Assembly (NCBI RefSeq): GCF_002498315.1
Contig: NZ_DAGX01000002.1
Span: forward strand, 250,808 to 314,807
DNA length: 64,000 bases
Source: Methanofollis sp. UBA420
Lineage (GTDB): Archaea; Halobacteriota; Methanomicrobia; Methanomicrobiales; Methanofollaceae
Reading direction: 5' to 3'
Shown here: positions 17,022-25,039 of the stretch, in pieces
Layout: each line of letters begins with the position of its first letter
Numbering within the stretch: position 1 is the stretch's first letter
Program-made: the position numbers and the translations under genes
Notes under the pieces: generated by a model
The model's database searches: none
Told to the model about the DNA's origin: nothing
The model's input: the letters and a program-made list of their open reading frames with translations, nothing else

Positions 17022-17318
17022 TTACTGGACGGGAATCTCAATGCCCCTTGCCCGGGGCTTTTTGTACGGGACATCCACGGTCAACAGCCCGTTGTGATAG
17101 GATGCCTTCGCTTTCTCATAATCGATCGGACAGCAGGTGGCATAGGAGCCCGCATATCTGGTCCCCTCCTTCGATGCCTGGACAAAGAAACTATCGTCGT
17201 GCATTCTGAGCGTGATGTCCTTTTTGTCGACGCCGGGTAATTCTATCTCGATATGGAGATTTTCGTGGTTTTCGTCCGGCATGGCGTACACCGCCGGCGC
17301 GATCCGGATCTCGGTCAT
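17022..17318 (-). CDS. Small heat-shock protein (Hsp20/alpha-crystallin)
   Basis: A 98-residue small heat-shock protein that holds unfolding proteins. The alpha-crystallin domain includes LHIEIELPGVDKKDITLRM and the late motif ASYHNGLLTVDVPYKKP. The C-terminal IEI of GIEIPVQ is the usual oligomer-forming tail. I chose the ATG at 17318 because a TATA box at 17352-17359 would place transcription start near 17330, after the alternative ATG at 17348, and because GGGATGG precedes 17318. It is short for the family because its N-terminal arm is minimal. Confidence 0.92.
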   Translation of the reverse strand: MTEIRIAPAVYAMPDENHENLHIEIELPGVDKKDITLRMHDDSFFVQASKEGTRYAGSYATCCPIDYEKAKASYHNGLLTVDVPYKKPRARGIEIPVQ

Positions 17319-17351
17319 GATACCATCCCACGCCAAAGAGGGAATCATGTC

Positions 17352-17359
17352 ATATATAT
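17352..17359 (-). promoter_or_regulatory. TATA box for hsp20
   Basis: ATATATAT sits about 27 bp before the expected transcription start and 34 bp before the chosen ATG. Confidence 0.5.
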
Positions 17360-17424
17360 CCTATCCCGAAGAGGCGATGAAGAGAGGTTCTATCCCTCTG
17401 CTCCTGCCGGGGTTGCCGCGGGCA

Positions 17425-17916
17425 TCAGCACCCGTTGCAGCAGCCGTGCCTCTGCAGGATCTGGTCCAGGGCCCAGGAAGCCCACCACCTGACGTCGGCG
17501 TCCTCGTCCTTCAGCACCTTTCCGAGTGCAACCTCGGCCTTGCAGTGCCCGATGGCGCCGAGAGTGTAGGCCGCCCACATTCTGGTGGCGGCGTCCTCCG
17601 CAGAGAGCGCAGCGATGAGACCGTCGATGGCCGGCGTCCCGATCGCGGAGAGCCCCCACGAAGCGGCCATCCGCAGGTCGCGGTCATCCTCGGCGAAGAG
17701 TTCGATAAAAGGCCCGACCGCCTCCGCACCCATCAGCATGCCGATGGCAAGGGCGGCGTCTTCCCTGACCTTCTGCGTTTGTCCGTGGAAGAGGATGTCG
17801 GTGAGGCCGTCGAGATCGTCGGCGACGGCGCGATCGAGCACCTCAGGGGAGGGTGCAACGTCGTTCTCGACGGGGAGGGTGTCATCGGAGAGGTCCGGTC
17901 CTGCAGAATTGTCCAT
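17425..17916 (-). CDS. HEAT-repeat protein with cysteine-rich tail
   Basis: A 163-residue protein with four to five HEAT/PBS-lyase-type repeats of about 31 residues. Examples are REDAALAIGMLMGAEAVGPF, RMAASWGLSAIGTPAIDGL, RMWAAYTLGAIGHCKAEVAL and VRWWASWALDQIL. The repeats form a protein-binding solenoid. The protein ends in HGCCNGC, three cysteines that could bind a metal or cluster. It lies about 107 bp upstream of the hsp20 start on the same strand. A second, longer HEAT protein is at 51.4 kb. The partner is unknown. Confidence 0.82.
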   Translation of the reverse strand: MDNSAGPDLSDDTLPVENDVAPSPEVLDRAVADDLDGLTDILFHGQTQKVREDAALAIGMLMGAEAVGPFIELFAEDDRDLRMAASWGLSAIGTPAIDGLIAALSAEDAATRMWAAYTLGAIGHCKAEVALGKVLKDEDADVRWWASWALDQILQRHGCCNGC

Positions 17917-18040
17917 GCATGTCTGGTAGGCAGGGAGGGTATAAGAGAGGCGCGGGCCGGTCTTTCCGGCGGCGATGCATCACAGTGGGCATGCTGTTCA
18001 CCTCGCTGGCCGGCAGCCTGCATCAGATGAGCACGATGAC

Positions 18041-18187
18041 ATGGGTGCTCTGCCAGGTATCACCACTCATGCTGCCCGGTTCCTCATCAAGGAGGATTCC
18101 GTGCGCGTATATCCACGAGAGCCGTGGCAGGGAGGAAAAATCCCCGAACATGTAGAGAGAACGGCACAATATGTAATGTCAACTTAA
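18041..18187 (+). CDS. Possible 48-residue small protein
   Basis: A short open frame reading MGALPGITTHAARFLIKEDS... and ending VERTAQYVMST. Its composition looks protein-like, but there is no clear ribosome site or known family. It stops 25 bp before the 514-residue membrane protein gene, so it could instead be leader sequence. The rest of 17917-18212 holds nothing I can name. Confidence 0.2.
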   Translation: MGALPGITTHAARFLIKEDSVRVYPREPWQGGKIPEHVERTAQYVMST

Positions 18188-18212
18188 CACAAAGATCGAT
18201 CAGGCATCTATT

Positions 18213-19757
18213 ATGAGTATATTTCTCATCGTCTTCTGGTTCATCATGACGGCATTCTGGACCGTCCGTATTGAAGACAGAACACTGAAGTTCAACCACC
18301 CCGGCCTCATCGCCCTCGGCGCCATCTTTTCAGGGGCCGCCCTGTACCTCAGGACGCCGGCACTTGTCCTGGTAAATGTCCTCCTCTACCTCGCGGTCTC
18401 TCTTGCCGTGAGCGGGATCGCCGCGTCGTACGTCCATGGCGCCGAAAAGATGCGTGTTGTCGGCGGGACCATCCTGACCCTCGCCATCCTCGGCATCCCG
18501 ATGCTCACCACCGGCGCCGAGGTCATCGGAGCACAGGACCTTGCTGCCATACCGCAGGTCAAGACCGTGGACAATGCCACCGACCTCATCAGTACCAACC
18601 ACATCAGGCTAACCTCGGCCAAGACCGCCCTCTGGCGGGCAGACAAGGTCATCGGAAACCTGGGATACAAGGTCGGCGTCTTCACGCCCGACGTCCAGTT
18701 CCTCAGGGGCGAACTGGTCTGGCTGGTCCCCCTGGACTACACCACTCTGGACAAGGCCCTCATCTATGCCGGCGAAGGCACGGACGGCTACGTGATCGTC
18801 TCGTCAGAGAACCCGAAGGCAGAACCCGAACGGGTCATCGGCCTTCAGATGCACTACACCCCGCATGCCATCCTGGAATACGACCTGACCCGCCATATCT
18901 GGGAGGACTACCCCACGTACGTCATCCACCAGCCCGTCTTCCAGCTCGACGAGGAGGGAAACCCCCGCTGGGTCACTCTCCTCTCCCGGCCCGCTCTCTA
19001 CGGCATCATCGGCGAGACGCCCGAGGGCATCGTCGTCACCGACCCTGTCACCGGCACCAATGAGTTCTTCGACATCGGCACACAGCCCGCCTGGATCCAG
19101 CGGGTCTACGATGAGGATCTCACCGAGACCTATCTTGGCTGGTGGGGCACCTACTCGGACGGCTGGATCAACTCCTGGTGGGGCCAGCGCAACCTGAAGT
19201 ACCCGACAGGCGAGGTGTACGTCGAGCACGGCGAGGCCGGGGCGACCCTCTCCTCGGGCGACCCCGACGTCTACCTTGTCCAGGGCACCGACGGCAACCA
19301 GTACTGGTTCACCGCCATCACGACGCCGGGCAAGGACTCCTCGATGGTCGGCTATGTCCTCTGCGACGTCCAGGACGGCACCTTCACCTTCTACAACGCC
19401 CCCGGCTACTACAACGACTTCGGCGCCGCAGCTAATGTCCAGCAGCACCAGAAGGTGGCGATGGCCACGGGCCTTGAGGTCGTGCAGCCGATCATGTACG
19501 TCCTCGACGGCCAGGAAGTCTGGATCATCCCGGTCATCTCCCAGACCGGCGAGATGATGGAGATCGGACTGGTCGTGGCCCATGGCGGCGAGACCTTTGT
19601 CGGTACCAGCCTGGACGACGTCCTCTCCCAGTGGCGGGGGATCTCAGGCGAGACGCCTGGCCCGGATGATGGCGAGGTCACGGTCCAGGAGATCGAGGAG
19701 ATCAGGAAACTCCTTGACAGGCTTGAAGCGCGGCTGAAGGCGCAGAACAGGACATAA
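18213..19757 (+). CDS. Large membrane-anchored protein of unknown function
   Basis: A 514-residue protein with three N-terminal membrane segments (about 2-18, 30-66 and 82-100). A large domain of about 390 residues follows, rich in Tyr, Trp, Asp and Gly. It has apparently repeated beta-type stretches (YVIVSSENPKAEPERVIG, YLVQGTDGNQYWFTAIT, MYVLDGQEVWIIPVI) and ends in a coiled-coil helix (EIEEIRKLLDRLEARLK). The large domain is probably outside the cell. I do not recognise the family. The low cysteine content and the aromatic-rich WWGTYSDGWINSWW patch suggest a binding domain; that is inference. It stands alone between intergenic gaps. Confidence 0.75.
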   Translation: MSIFLIVFWFIMTAFWTVRIEDRTLKFNHPGLIALGAIFSGAALYLRTPALVLVNVLLYLAVSLAVSGIAASYVHGAEKMRVVGGTILTLAILGIPMLTTGAEVIGAQDLAAIPQVKTVDNATDLISTNHIRLTSAKTALWRADKVIGNLGYKVGVFTPDVQFLRGELVWLVPLDYTTLDKALIYAGEGTDGYVIVSSENPKAEPERVIGLQMHYTPHAILEYDLTRHIWEDYPTYVIHQPVFQLDEEGNPRWVTLLSRPALYGIIGETPEGIVVTDPVTGTNEFFDIGTQPAWIQRVYDEDLTETYLGWWGTYSDGWINSWWGQRNLKYPTGEVYVEHGEAGATLSSGDPDVYLVQGTDGNQYWFTAITTPGKDSSMVGYVLCDVQDGTFTFYNAPGYYNDFGAAANVQQHQKVAMATGLEVVQPIMYVLDGQEVWIIPVISQTGEMMEIGLVVAHGGETFVGTSLDDVLSQWRGISGETPGPDDGEVTVQEIEEIRKLLDRLEARLKAQNRT

Positions 19758-19779
19758 CCGGCTCTGTAGGAATCCTATT

Positions 19780-20052
19780 CTGGAGTGTCTCGTCCGGGGG
19801 GCTGCCGCCCCCCAGTCCCCCTGCCATTAGGATAGGGGGGGTGGAGGGCAGTCCCCTCTTCAAAATGCAAGTTTGCCCTTTGAGGTTCAATCCTGAGCGG
19901 GGACGACCGGGGGTAGTCGAGAAAATCTTTGATTTTCGAGGTCCGGGGGCGTATTCCCCCGGCTAGATCGTGAGGAAGGCAGTGGATCTATGTACCTCTT
20001 CATAGGATCGGGGCTACATCGGCTAAAGTATGAGAATTTCTACAAAGCCACA
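19780..20052. repeat. Dispersed intergenic repeat, copy 3 (direct orientation)
   Basis: This contains CCGGGGGGCTGCCGCCCCCCAG, GCCATTAGGATAGGGG, TTCAAAATGCA, TTCAATCCTGAGCGGGGACGACC, GAAAATCTTTGATTTTC, a CCGGGGGCGTATTCCCCCGG hairpin, GGAAGGCAGTGGATC and CTACAAAGCC. It is the reverse complement of copy 1 block by block. The rest of the gap to 20244 holds the promoter and leader of the next gene. Confidence 0.72.
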
Positions 20053-20178
20053 TAAACTTATTTTATACCGTTCTCCGTGCATGCCGCGCCTGTCCCGGAT
20101 ACACCAGAGCCTGCCGGATTCTGCCGCACGCTCCCCTGCCCGGTGACGCACCCTTATATCCTATCCGATGATACGCGA

Positions 20179-20228
20179 TCTGATCCAGAAAAGGATCAGA
20201 GGCCCCTTCCCCCCAGGGAGGCCCCTTC
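20179..20228 (+). promoter_or_regulatory. Hairpin and direct repeats in leader of the RMD1-like gene
   Basis: An 8-bp perfect stem (TCTGATCC, loop AGAAAA, GGATCAGA) at 20179-20200 is followed by two copies of GAGGCCCCTTC at 20199 and 20218, spaced by 19 bp. A TTATATC box at about 20153 would put the RNA start just before the hairpin, so the structure would lie in the 5' leader. Confidence 0.35.
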
Positions 20229-20244
20229 AGAGTGACCGGAAACT

Positions 20245-21309
20245 ATGTTTGCAATCCGTTTTTACCGAATCTACGATATCGGAAAAGAGATCGACCTCGC
20301 CTCCCTCGAACGGGCTCTCTCGGAGAGCATGACCATCAGCCGGGCGCGGTTCGTCCGGGTGAAGCCACGGGCGATCATCATCAAGCATGCCCCCCTCCTG
20401 CTCAGACTCGATCCCGTGACCCTTGAGCAGGACGGAAAGGCCTACACCTTCCGCATCGACGCACGGGTGTACGATATCGGTGCGATCAGCATCTGCCTCA
20501 TCCACGAAGAGTTCGAGGGCACCCCGCGGGAGCTGGAGGAGACCGCCCTCCGCTTCGCAGGCCAGAGGGGCCTGGACGCCACCTTCACCGCCACCATCGC
20601 ACGTCTCCTTGCGACACTCAGGCCGGCGATCGGCGAGAGGACGGTCGACGAGGAGTTCTATGAGGACTACGCCATCTTCATCACCCACGCACTCGACGAT
20701 TCCCTCGACCCGACACGGGTACTGCTCGGGGATACGGTGACATTCTCCGCGGAGACGCGGCAGGAGACCCTCAAGAATGCCCTCAGTTACAGCGAGGACG
20801 ACCGGGCGATCCTCACACGGGACAGCGCCATCCTCGTCAACACAGAGCCGCCTTCAGACCTGATCGAGTTGATCGAGTACGCCAATGTGCAACTCCTCGA
20901 ACTGCGCTTCTATGACGGCGAACTGACGCGCCAGATGGAGAAGATGTACGATGACATCGAGATGGCCGACCGCCTCTATTTCTTCTATCGGATCAGGCAG
21001 TACCGCGCGATCATGATGGGGCTGATGCAGACGCAGGCCGAGATCTCGGAGATCACAGAAAAAGTCAACAACCTGATCAAGGTGACCGAGGACGTCTACT
21101 ATGGCCGCATCTATGCGATGAGCCTCAGGGTCATGAACTGCCAGCAGTGGAGCGACAGTGTCGGCAGGAAGATCGCCATCATCCGCCAGACATACGCGAT
21201 GCTCTCCGATGGGGTAAATCTCCAGCACTCGAATTACCTCGAGTGGGTGGTGATCATCCTGATCGCCCTGGAGGTCCTGCTCTTCGTCGTGCCCATGGTC
21301 CCGCACTGA
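20245..21309 (+). CDS. RMD1/YagE (DUF155) family protein
   Basis: A 354-residue protein recognised by its start (FYRIYDIGKEIDL), the central helical part and the ending SNYLEWVVIILIALEVLLF. This pattern is shared by the DUF155/RMD1 family, known from yeast and plant organelles and many prokaryotes. The body is predicted to be soluble and helical, with one C-terminal membrane anchor and a very short tail (PMVPH). Eukaryotic members are tied to organelle translation or microtubule processes; the prokaryotic role is unknown. The stop lies only 4 bp from the convergent flavodoxin stop. Confidence 0.82.
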   Translation: MFAIRFYRIYDIGKEIDLASLERALSESMTISRARFVRVKPRAIIIKHAPLLLRLDPVTLEQDGKAYTFRIDARVYDIGAISICLIHEEFEGTPRELEETALRFAGQRGLDATFTATIARLLATLRPAIGERTVDEEFYEDYAIFITHALDDSLDPTRVLLGDTVTFSAETRQETLKNALSYSEDDRAILTRDSAILVNTEPPSDLIELIEYANVQLLELRFYDGELTRQMEKMYDDIEMADRLYFFYRIRQYRAIMMGLMQTQAEISEITEKVNNLIKVTEDVYYGRIYAMSLRVMNCQQWSDSVGRKIAIIRQTYAMLSDGVNLQHSNYLEWVVIILIALEVLLFVVPMVPH

Positions 21310-21313
21310 ACTG

Positions 21314-21838
21314 TCAGGCAGGAATGGGATGCATAGCGATGCCGAGACTGGCGGGCAGTCTCCCGGTCCACACCCGGATTGCCTCCCAGTCCCGGGCGTC
21401 CTCGGTCTTCGCCTCGTCATATCGCATGAAAAGGCCGAGCACCGGGATATAGGAAGGGTTCATCCTCCCGGCAAACATCCCCATCTCCCCCCTGATGCGG
21501 ATGCGAGCGGTGATGGGCTCCATCGCCGCCTTCACCTTCCTGCGATTCTCATCGGTCAGGTCTTTGCAGCTCATACCGACGACAAAGGCCGCGACCGGTT
21601 TTTCCTGGAGGGCGTCGGCGAAATGGTCGACAAACTGCTTTGCCTCCTTCAGGATCTTCCCCATATAGATAGGCGAGCCGATGACGACGGCATCGTATCC
21701 GGCAACAGATGTCACCTTCCCGGCAGGCACGGCCTCGACGTCGAGGCCCTCCCCCCGGAGGGTGTCGGCGATGGCGTCGGCGATCTCCCGCGTGGTCTCA
21801 TGCTTTGTCGCATAGGCGACGAGGATGCGTGGCGGCAT
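21314..21838 (-). CDS. Flavodoxin-domain protein (HemG-like)
   Basis: A 174-residue flavodoxin-like protein. The FMN phosphate loop is AYATKHETTREIA near residues 7-19, and the second loop is VIGSPIYMGKI near 53-63. The late strand AAFVVGMSC and the C-terminal WEAIRVWTGRL resemble the menaquinone-dependent protoporphyrinogen oxidase (HemG) subgroup. Methanogens usually lack a classical protoheme pathway, so a general electron-transfer role is more likely than heme synthesis. The start at 21838 (MPPRILVAYAT) is favoured over the longer frame. Confidence 0.85.
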   Translation of the reverse strand: MPPRILVAYATKHETTREIADAIADTLRGEGLDVEAVPAGKVTSVAGYDAVVIGSPIYMGKILKEAKQFVDHFADALQEKPVAAFVVGMSCKDLTDENRRKVKAAMEPITARIRIRGEMGMFAGRMNPSYIPVLGLFMRYDEAKTEDARDWEAIRVWTGRLPASLGIAMHPIPA

Positions 21839-21901
21839 GCGGGATAATCGGTGCCCTGCCATATATGTGTGGTGGAACGCGACCGCGGCATTCTGGTATC
21901 T

Positions 21902-23692
21902 CTATCCAGAACAATAGCGTCTGATGGCGGAGAGAAAGTCGGGGCCATATTTTTCCAGCCGCTTCGTGCCGACGCCGGCGATGTTTCCCAGGCTGTCACG
22001 ATCGCAGGGGCGGAGACGGGCTATCTCAATCAGGATTTTGTCAGGGAATACGACAGAGGGCGGCACACTGTCTCGGCCTGCAATCGATGTGCGCAGGGCC
22101 TTCAACGCGACGAACAGTTCCCGGTTCTCGGCACTCAGGGTGTCCTCGACCCGCCTCTTCTTCGCACCGCCTTCAGGCGCCGGGAGCATGACCCTGACCT
22201 CTCCCCTCATGACCGCGGCGCTCTTATCGGTCAGGCAGATGACCGGAGATCTGTCGCCTGTCCGCCCCAGGTATCCCTGCCTGACAAGGTCCGGGACCCA
22301 TATCCGGTACTGCTTTTTGCTCTGCTCCGCACCTGTCGCATAGACGGGAAGGAGGTTGAAGCGGTTATCCCTGACTTTTGCGTTCTTCGAACCTCTCAAC
22401 ACGTCGGCAATGAGATCGACCCCGAAGTGCGCCGGCAACTGCCCCACGCACCCGATGATCTTTCTCGCGTATTCGGTGCCGTCGATCGTCTCCCCGGAGT
22501 GATCGCAGGTGTCGCACATGCCGCAGTTTTCTCGGGCATATTCCTCCCCGAAGTAGTTCAGCAGGTATTTTCGCCGGCATCCGGTCGTCTCGCAATAGCC
22601 AACCATGTCATCCAGTTTCTGGACTGCAATGCGGATGTGACGCTCGTCCTGTCCGCCGTGCTCGAGCATGGACCTGACCCTGCCAGACTCTTCCGGGTCG
22701 TAGAAGAGGATGCACTCGCTGTCCTGACCGTCCCGCCCTGCCCGGCCTGTCTCCTGGTAGTAGGACTCGACAGTCTTTGGCAAGTCGTAGTGGACGACAT
22801 AGCGGACGTCGGGTTTGTCTATGCCCATGCCGAAGGCAACGGTGGCGCAGACGACCTGCACGCGGCCATAGAGAAAATCGTCCTGGACATTCTCCCTGAC
22901 ACTGTTCGGGAGGCCTGCATGGTATGCGAGTGCCCTGTACCCATATTTCCTGAGGTCCCGGGCGATCTCTTCTGTCTCTTTCTTGCGAAAGCAGTAGACG
23001 ATCCCTGACTCCTTCCTGTGCCGGTTGATACAGGAAAGAAGCAGGGCCATCGGTTTCTCTTTCGAGACGACACTATACCGGAGGTTTGTGCGGTTGAAAC
23101 TGCCGACGAATTCACGGGGCTCCGAGAGGCCAAGCTGCCGGGCGAGATCTTTCCTGACCTCGGGGATGGCAGTGGCCGTCAACGCGACGATGGGAACATC
23201 GGGGAAGTGTTTCTTCAGCCGGGACAGTTGCCTGTACTCGGGCCTGAAGTTGTGGCCCCATTCAGAAATGCAGTGCGCCTCGTCGATGGCGATAAGGCGG
23301 ACGGGATATCGGCCGAGGGATTTCAGGAAACCTGACTGCATACACTTCTCCGGCGAGAGGAAGAGCAGTCTGAGGGTGTTTTCCGCCAACTGCCTCTCGA
23401 CCTCCGTCCTCTCCTGGTACGTGAGAGTGCCGGTGTAGGCGGCCGCGGGGATCCCCCGCAGGTTCAGGTCGTCGACCTGGTCCTTCATAAGCGAGATGAG
23501 AGGGGAAACGACAAGGGTCAGGCCGCCGAGGTACAGGGCGGGCACCTGATAGCAGAGGGACTTTCCGCCCCCTGTCGCCATGATCGCCACCGTGTCCCGC
23601 CCCTCCAGGACCGATGCGATGATCTCCCGCTGGTGCGGCAAAAATGAGGTATAGCCCCAGTATTTTTTCAGGAGTGCGTCGATGGCAGCCAT
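21902..23692 (-). CDS. recQ: RecQ-type DNA helicase
   Basis: A 596-residue superfamily 2 helicase that unwinds DNA 3' to 5' in repair and recombination. The Walker A segment is MATGGGKSLCYQ near residue 40 and the DEAH box (IDEAHCISEWGH) is near 138. The ALTATA, FGMGIDKPDVR and QETGRAGRDGQ motifs follow. The zinc-binding RQC region has CETTGCRRKYLL...CGMCDTCDH. An HRDC domain ends the protein (LLPVYATG to AGVGTKRLEKYG). All three RecQ modules are present and length is normal. Confidence 0.95.
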   Translation of the reverse strand: MAAIDALLKKYWGYTSFLPHQREIIASVLEGRDTVAIMATGGGKSLCYQVPALYLGGLTLVVSPLISLMKDQVDDLNLRGIPAAAYTGTLTYQERTEVERQLAENTLRLLFLSPEKCMQSGFLKSLGRYPVRLIAIDEAHCISEWGHNFRPEYRQLSRLKKHFPDVPIVALTATAIPEVRKDLARQLGLSEPREFVGSFNRTNLRYSVVSKEKPMALLLSCINRHRKESGIVYCFRKKETEEIARDLRKYGYRALAYHAGLPNSVRENVQDDFLYGRVQVVCATVAFGMGIDKPDVRYVVHYDLPKTVESYYQETGRAGRDGQDSECILFYDPEESGRVRSMLEHGGQDERHIRIAVQKLDDMVGYCETTGCRRKYLLNYFGEEYARENCGMCDTCDHSGETIDGTEYARKIIGCVGQLPAHFGVDLIADVLRGSKNAKVRDNRFNLLPVYATGAEQSKKQYRIWVPDLVRQGYLGRTGDRSPVICLTDKSAAVMRGEVRVMLPAPEGGAKKRRVEDTLSAENRELFVALKALRTSIAGRDSVPPSVVFPDKILIEIARLRPCDRDSLGNIAGVGTKRLEKYGPDFLSAIRRYCSG

Positions 23693-23931
23693 GACGTTTC
23701 TCTTCTTAGTGGGGGGAGAGGGGTGTTGAAGGTTCGGTTCGGGTGGTGAATGTGTGTCATCTCCTCTGTTTCATCGGGTTATTTCTTTCCCTCATTCCAG
23801 AGGCCGCACACTTCGTTGAAGATGAATTCCCTTGTATGCAGCAATCTGTTGCACATTCATCATCAGGCTATGATTCCACCTAACCATCTCTCCCGATATC
23901 TTTTTCCAACCAGGAACTATATTGCCACTCC

Positions 23932-24402
23932 ATGACCCGCTGGCTTGCCACCTCCACACGTGAGAATGCAGAGATCGTGATAAAAAAACAAATATGGGGC
24001 GTCCCGAAGAAGGACGTCAGCCAGATCAACAGGATCAGGCCCGGCGACACCCTGCTCCTCTATGTCGGGCACGAGGAGATTGATAGGGACATCACCCTCC
24101 CGCCCGCGATCACCGGGTGCTTCGAGATCGTTTCCAGCGTCTATGAGGACACAGAGCCGATCTTCACCGCCCCCAGAAAACTCGGGAACGAGGTCTTCCC
24201 CCTGCGGTTCAGACTGAAAACGATCACGATCTTCGACCCACCCGTGGAGTTCACGCCCCTGATCCCTCGCCTGAAATTCATCGCCGACAAAAAGCAGTGG
24301 TCAGAGCACATCAAGGGGCAGGCGATGCGGGCGATCACCGAGGAAGACCATGCACTCATCATGAAGGCGGCCATGAAAACGGCAGAGGCACCGCGGGGCT
24401 GA
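23932..24402 (+). CDS. EVE-domain protein
   Basis: A 156-residue protein with the EVE domain, a PUA/YTH-like fold that reads modified bases. Marks are WLATSTRENAEIVIKKQIWGVP at the start, INRIRPGDTLLLYVG, and FPLRFRLKTI followed by LIPRLKFIADKKQW. Some EVE proteins act with restriction systems, but no nuclease or methylase is adjacent here. A housekeeping role in RNA or DNA modification reading is as likely. It converges on the tRNA-Ser gene across a 500-bp gap. Confidence 0.85.
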   Translation: MTRWLATSTRENAEIVIKKQIWGVPKKDVSQINRIRPGDTLLLYVGHEEIDRDITLPPAITGCFEIVSSVYEDTEPIFTAPRKLGNEVFPLRFRLKTITIFDPPVEFTPLIPRLKFIADKKQWSEHIKGQAMRAITEEDHALIMKAAMKTAEAPRG

Positions 24403-24900
24403 ACACCCCATCATCTTCCATCCTCAGATCCTCATACGGAGGTATCTCCAGAGCCCGATCTGGACAATTTCCACCCCCACTCCCTCCCCCTCCCCGGCAC
24501 CAGAGGGGGCGGGAGAAGGGAGGGCATTACCCCCAATCATATCGGCGACCTGAGGGCGTTGAGTCCTGTCGTATTTCATCCTGTTTTGCCCACGGACCCC
24601 GGTATGCCCGGATCGCCGGATCTCCCCGATATGGCCCCGAACGGGGGGCGTGATCCCCGGATTGGAGGCAGATGAGGGCGTATTTGACCCGGGCTGTCTC
24701 TCGCGGGCCCACACCCCCATGCTCTTACATGCAGGCACCACAGGGATAGGATCCGGGGGATTTACCATGAAAACCCCTGAAGTGGTTTTCAAAGAACCAC
24801 CAGAAACTTCGTTTCACGAGCGATTCTCCAGGGTTGCCATAACACAGAGAACCACATAGGGACAGGTATGACCGAAAAAGAAACCGACACGAACAAAGAG
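24403..24900. other. Gap without supported gene
   Basis: No frame here is convincing. An imperfect hairpin built on GAAGTGGTT and AACCAC...ACTTC lies at 24779-24810. A short TCTCCAG block near 24823 is shared with the dispersed intergenic repeats. A T-rich run on the minus strand near 24877-24885 could end the tRNA-Ser transcript. Confidence 0.4.
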
Positions 24901-24984
24901 CGCCGGGGGGGAGATTTGAACTCCCGAGGTGCGAGCACCAGCGGCTTTCAAGGCCGCCGCCTTCCCGGACTAGACTACCCCGGC
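24901..24984 (-). tRNA. tRNA-Ser (anticodon TGA)
   Basis: An 84-nt tRNA with a 7-bp acceptor (GCCGGGG/CCCCGGC) and an anticodon stem-loop GGCCTTGAAAGCC, giving anticodon TGA. The long variable arm GGTGCTCGCACC is typical of serine tRNAs, and the T arm is GGGAGTTCAAATCTCCC. CCA is not encoded. A TTTTTTAAG box at 25009-25017 is 25 bp upstream. Confidence 0.93.
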
Positions 24985-25008
24985 ACGCCAGTACCTATTG
25001 TACTGCCA

Positions 25009-25017
25009 CTTAAAAAA
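25009..25017 (-). promoter_or_regulatory. TATA box for tRNA-Ser
   Basis: TTTTTTAAG on the minus strand lies 25 bp before the tRNA 5' end, the usual archaeal box A distance. Confidence 0.6.
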
Positions 25018-25039
25018 AGATGCTGTGGTTGAGGAGGTT

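Noticed and set aside
23750..23935. 61-residue frame before the EVE gene
   Set aside because: It is rich in Ser, His, Pro and Phe, has no ribosome site, and overlaps the EVE start region.
23932..24402. EVE protein as part of a defence system
   Set aside because: No nuclease, methylase or other defence gene is adjacent. Its neighbours are recQ and a tRNA, which are ordinary housekeeping genes.
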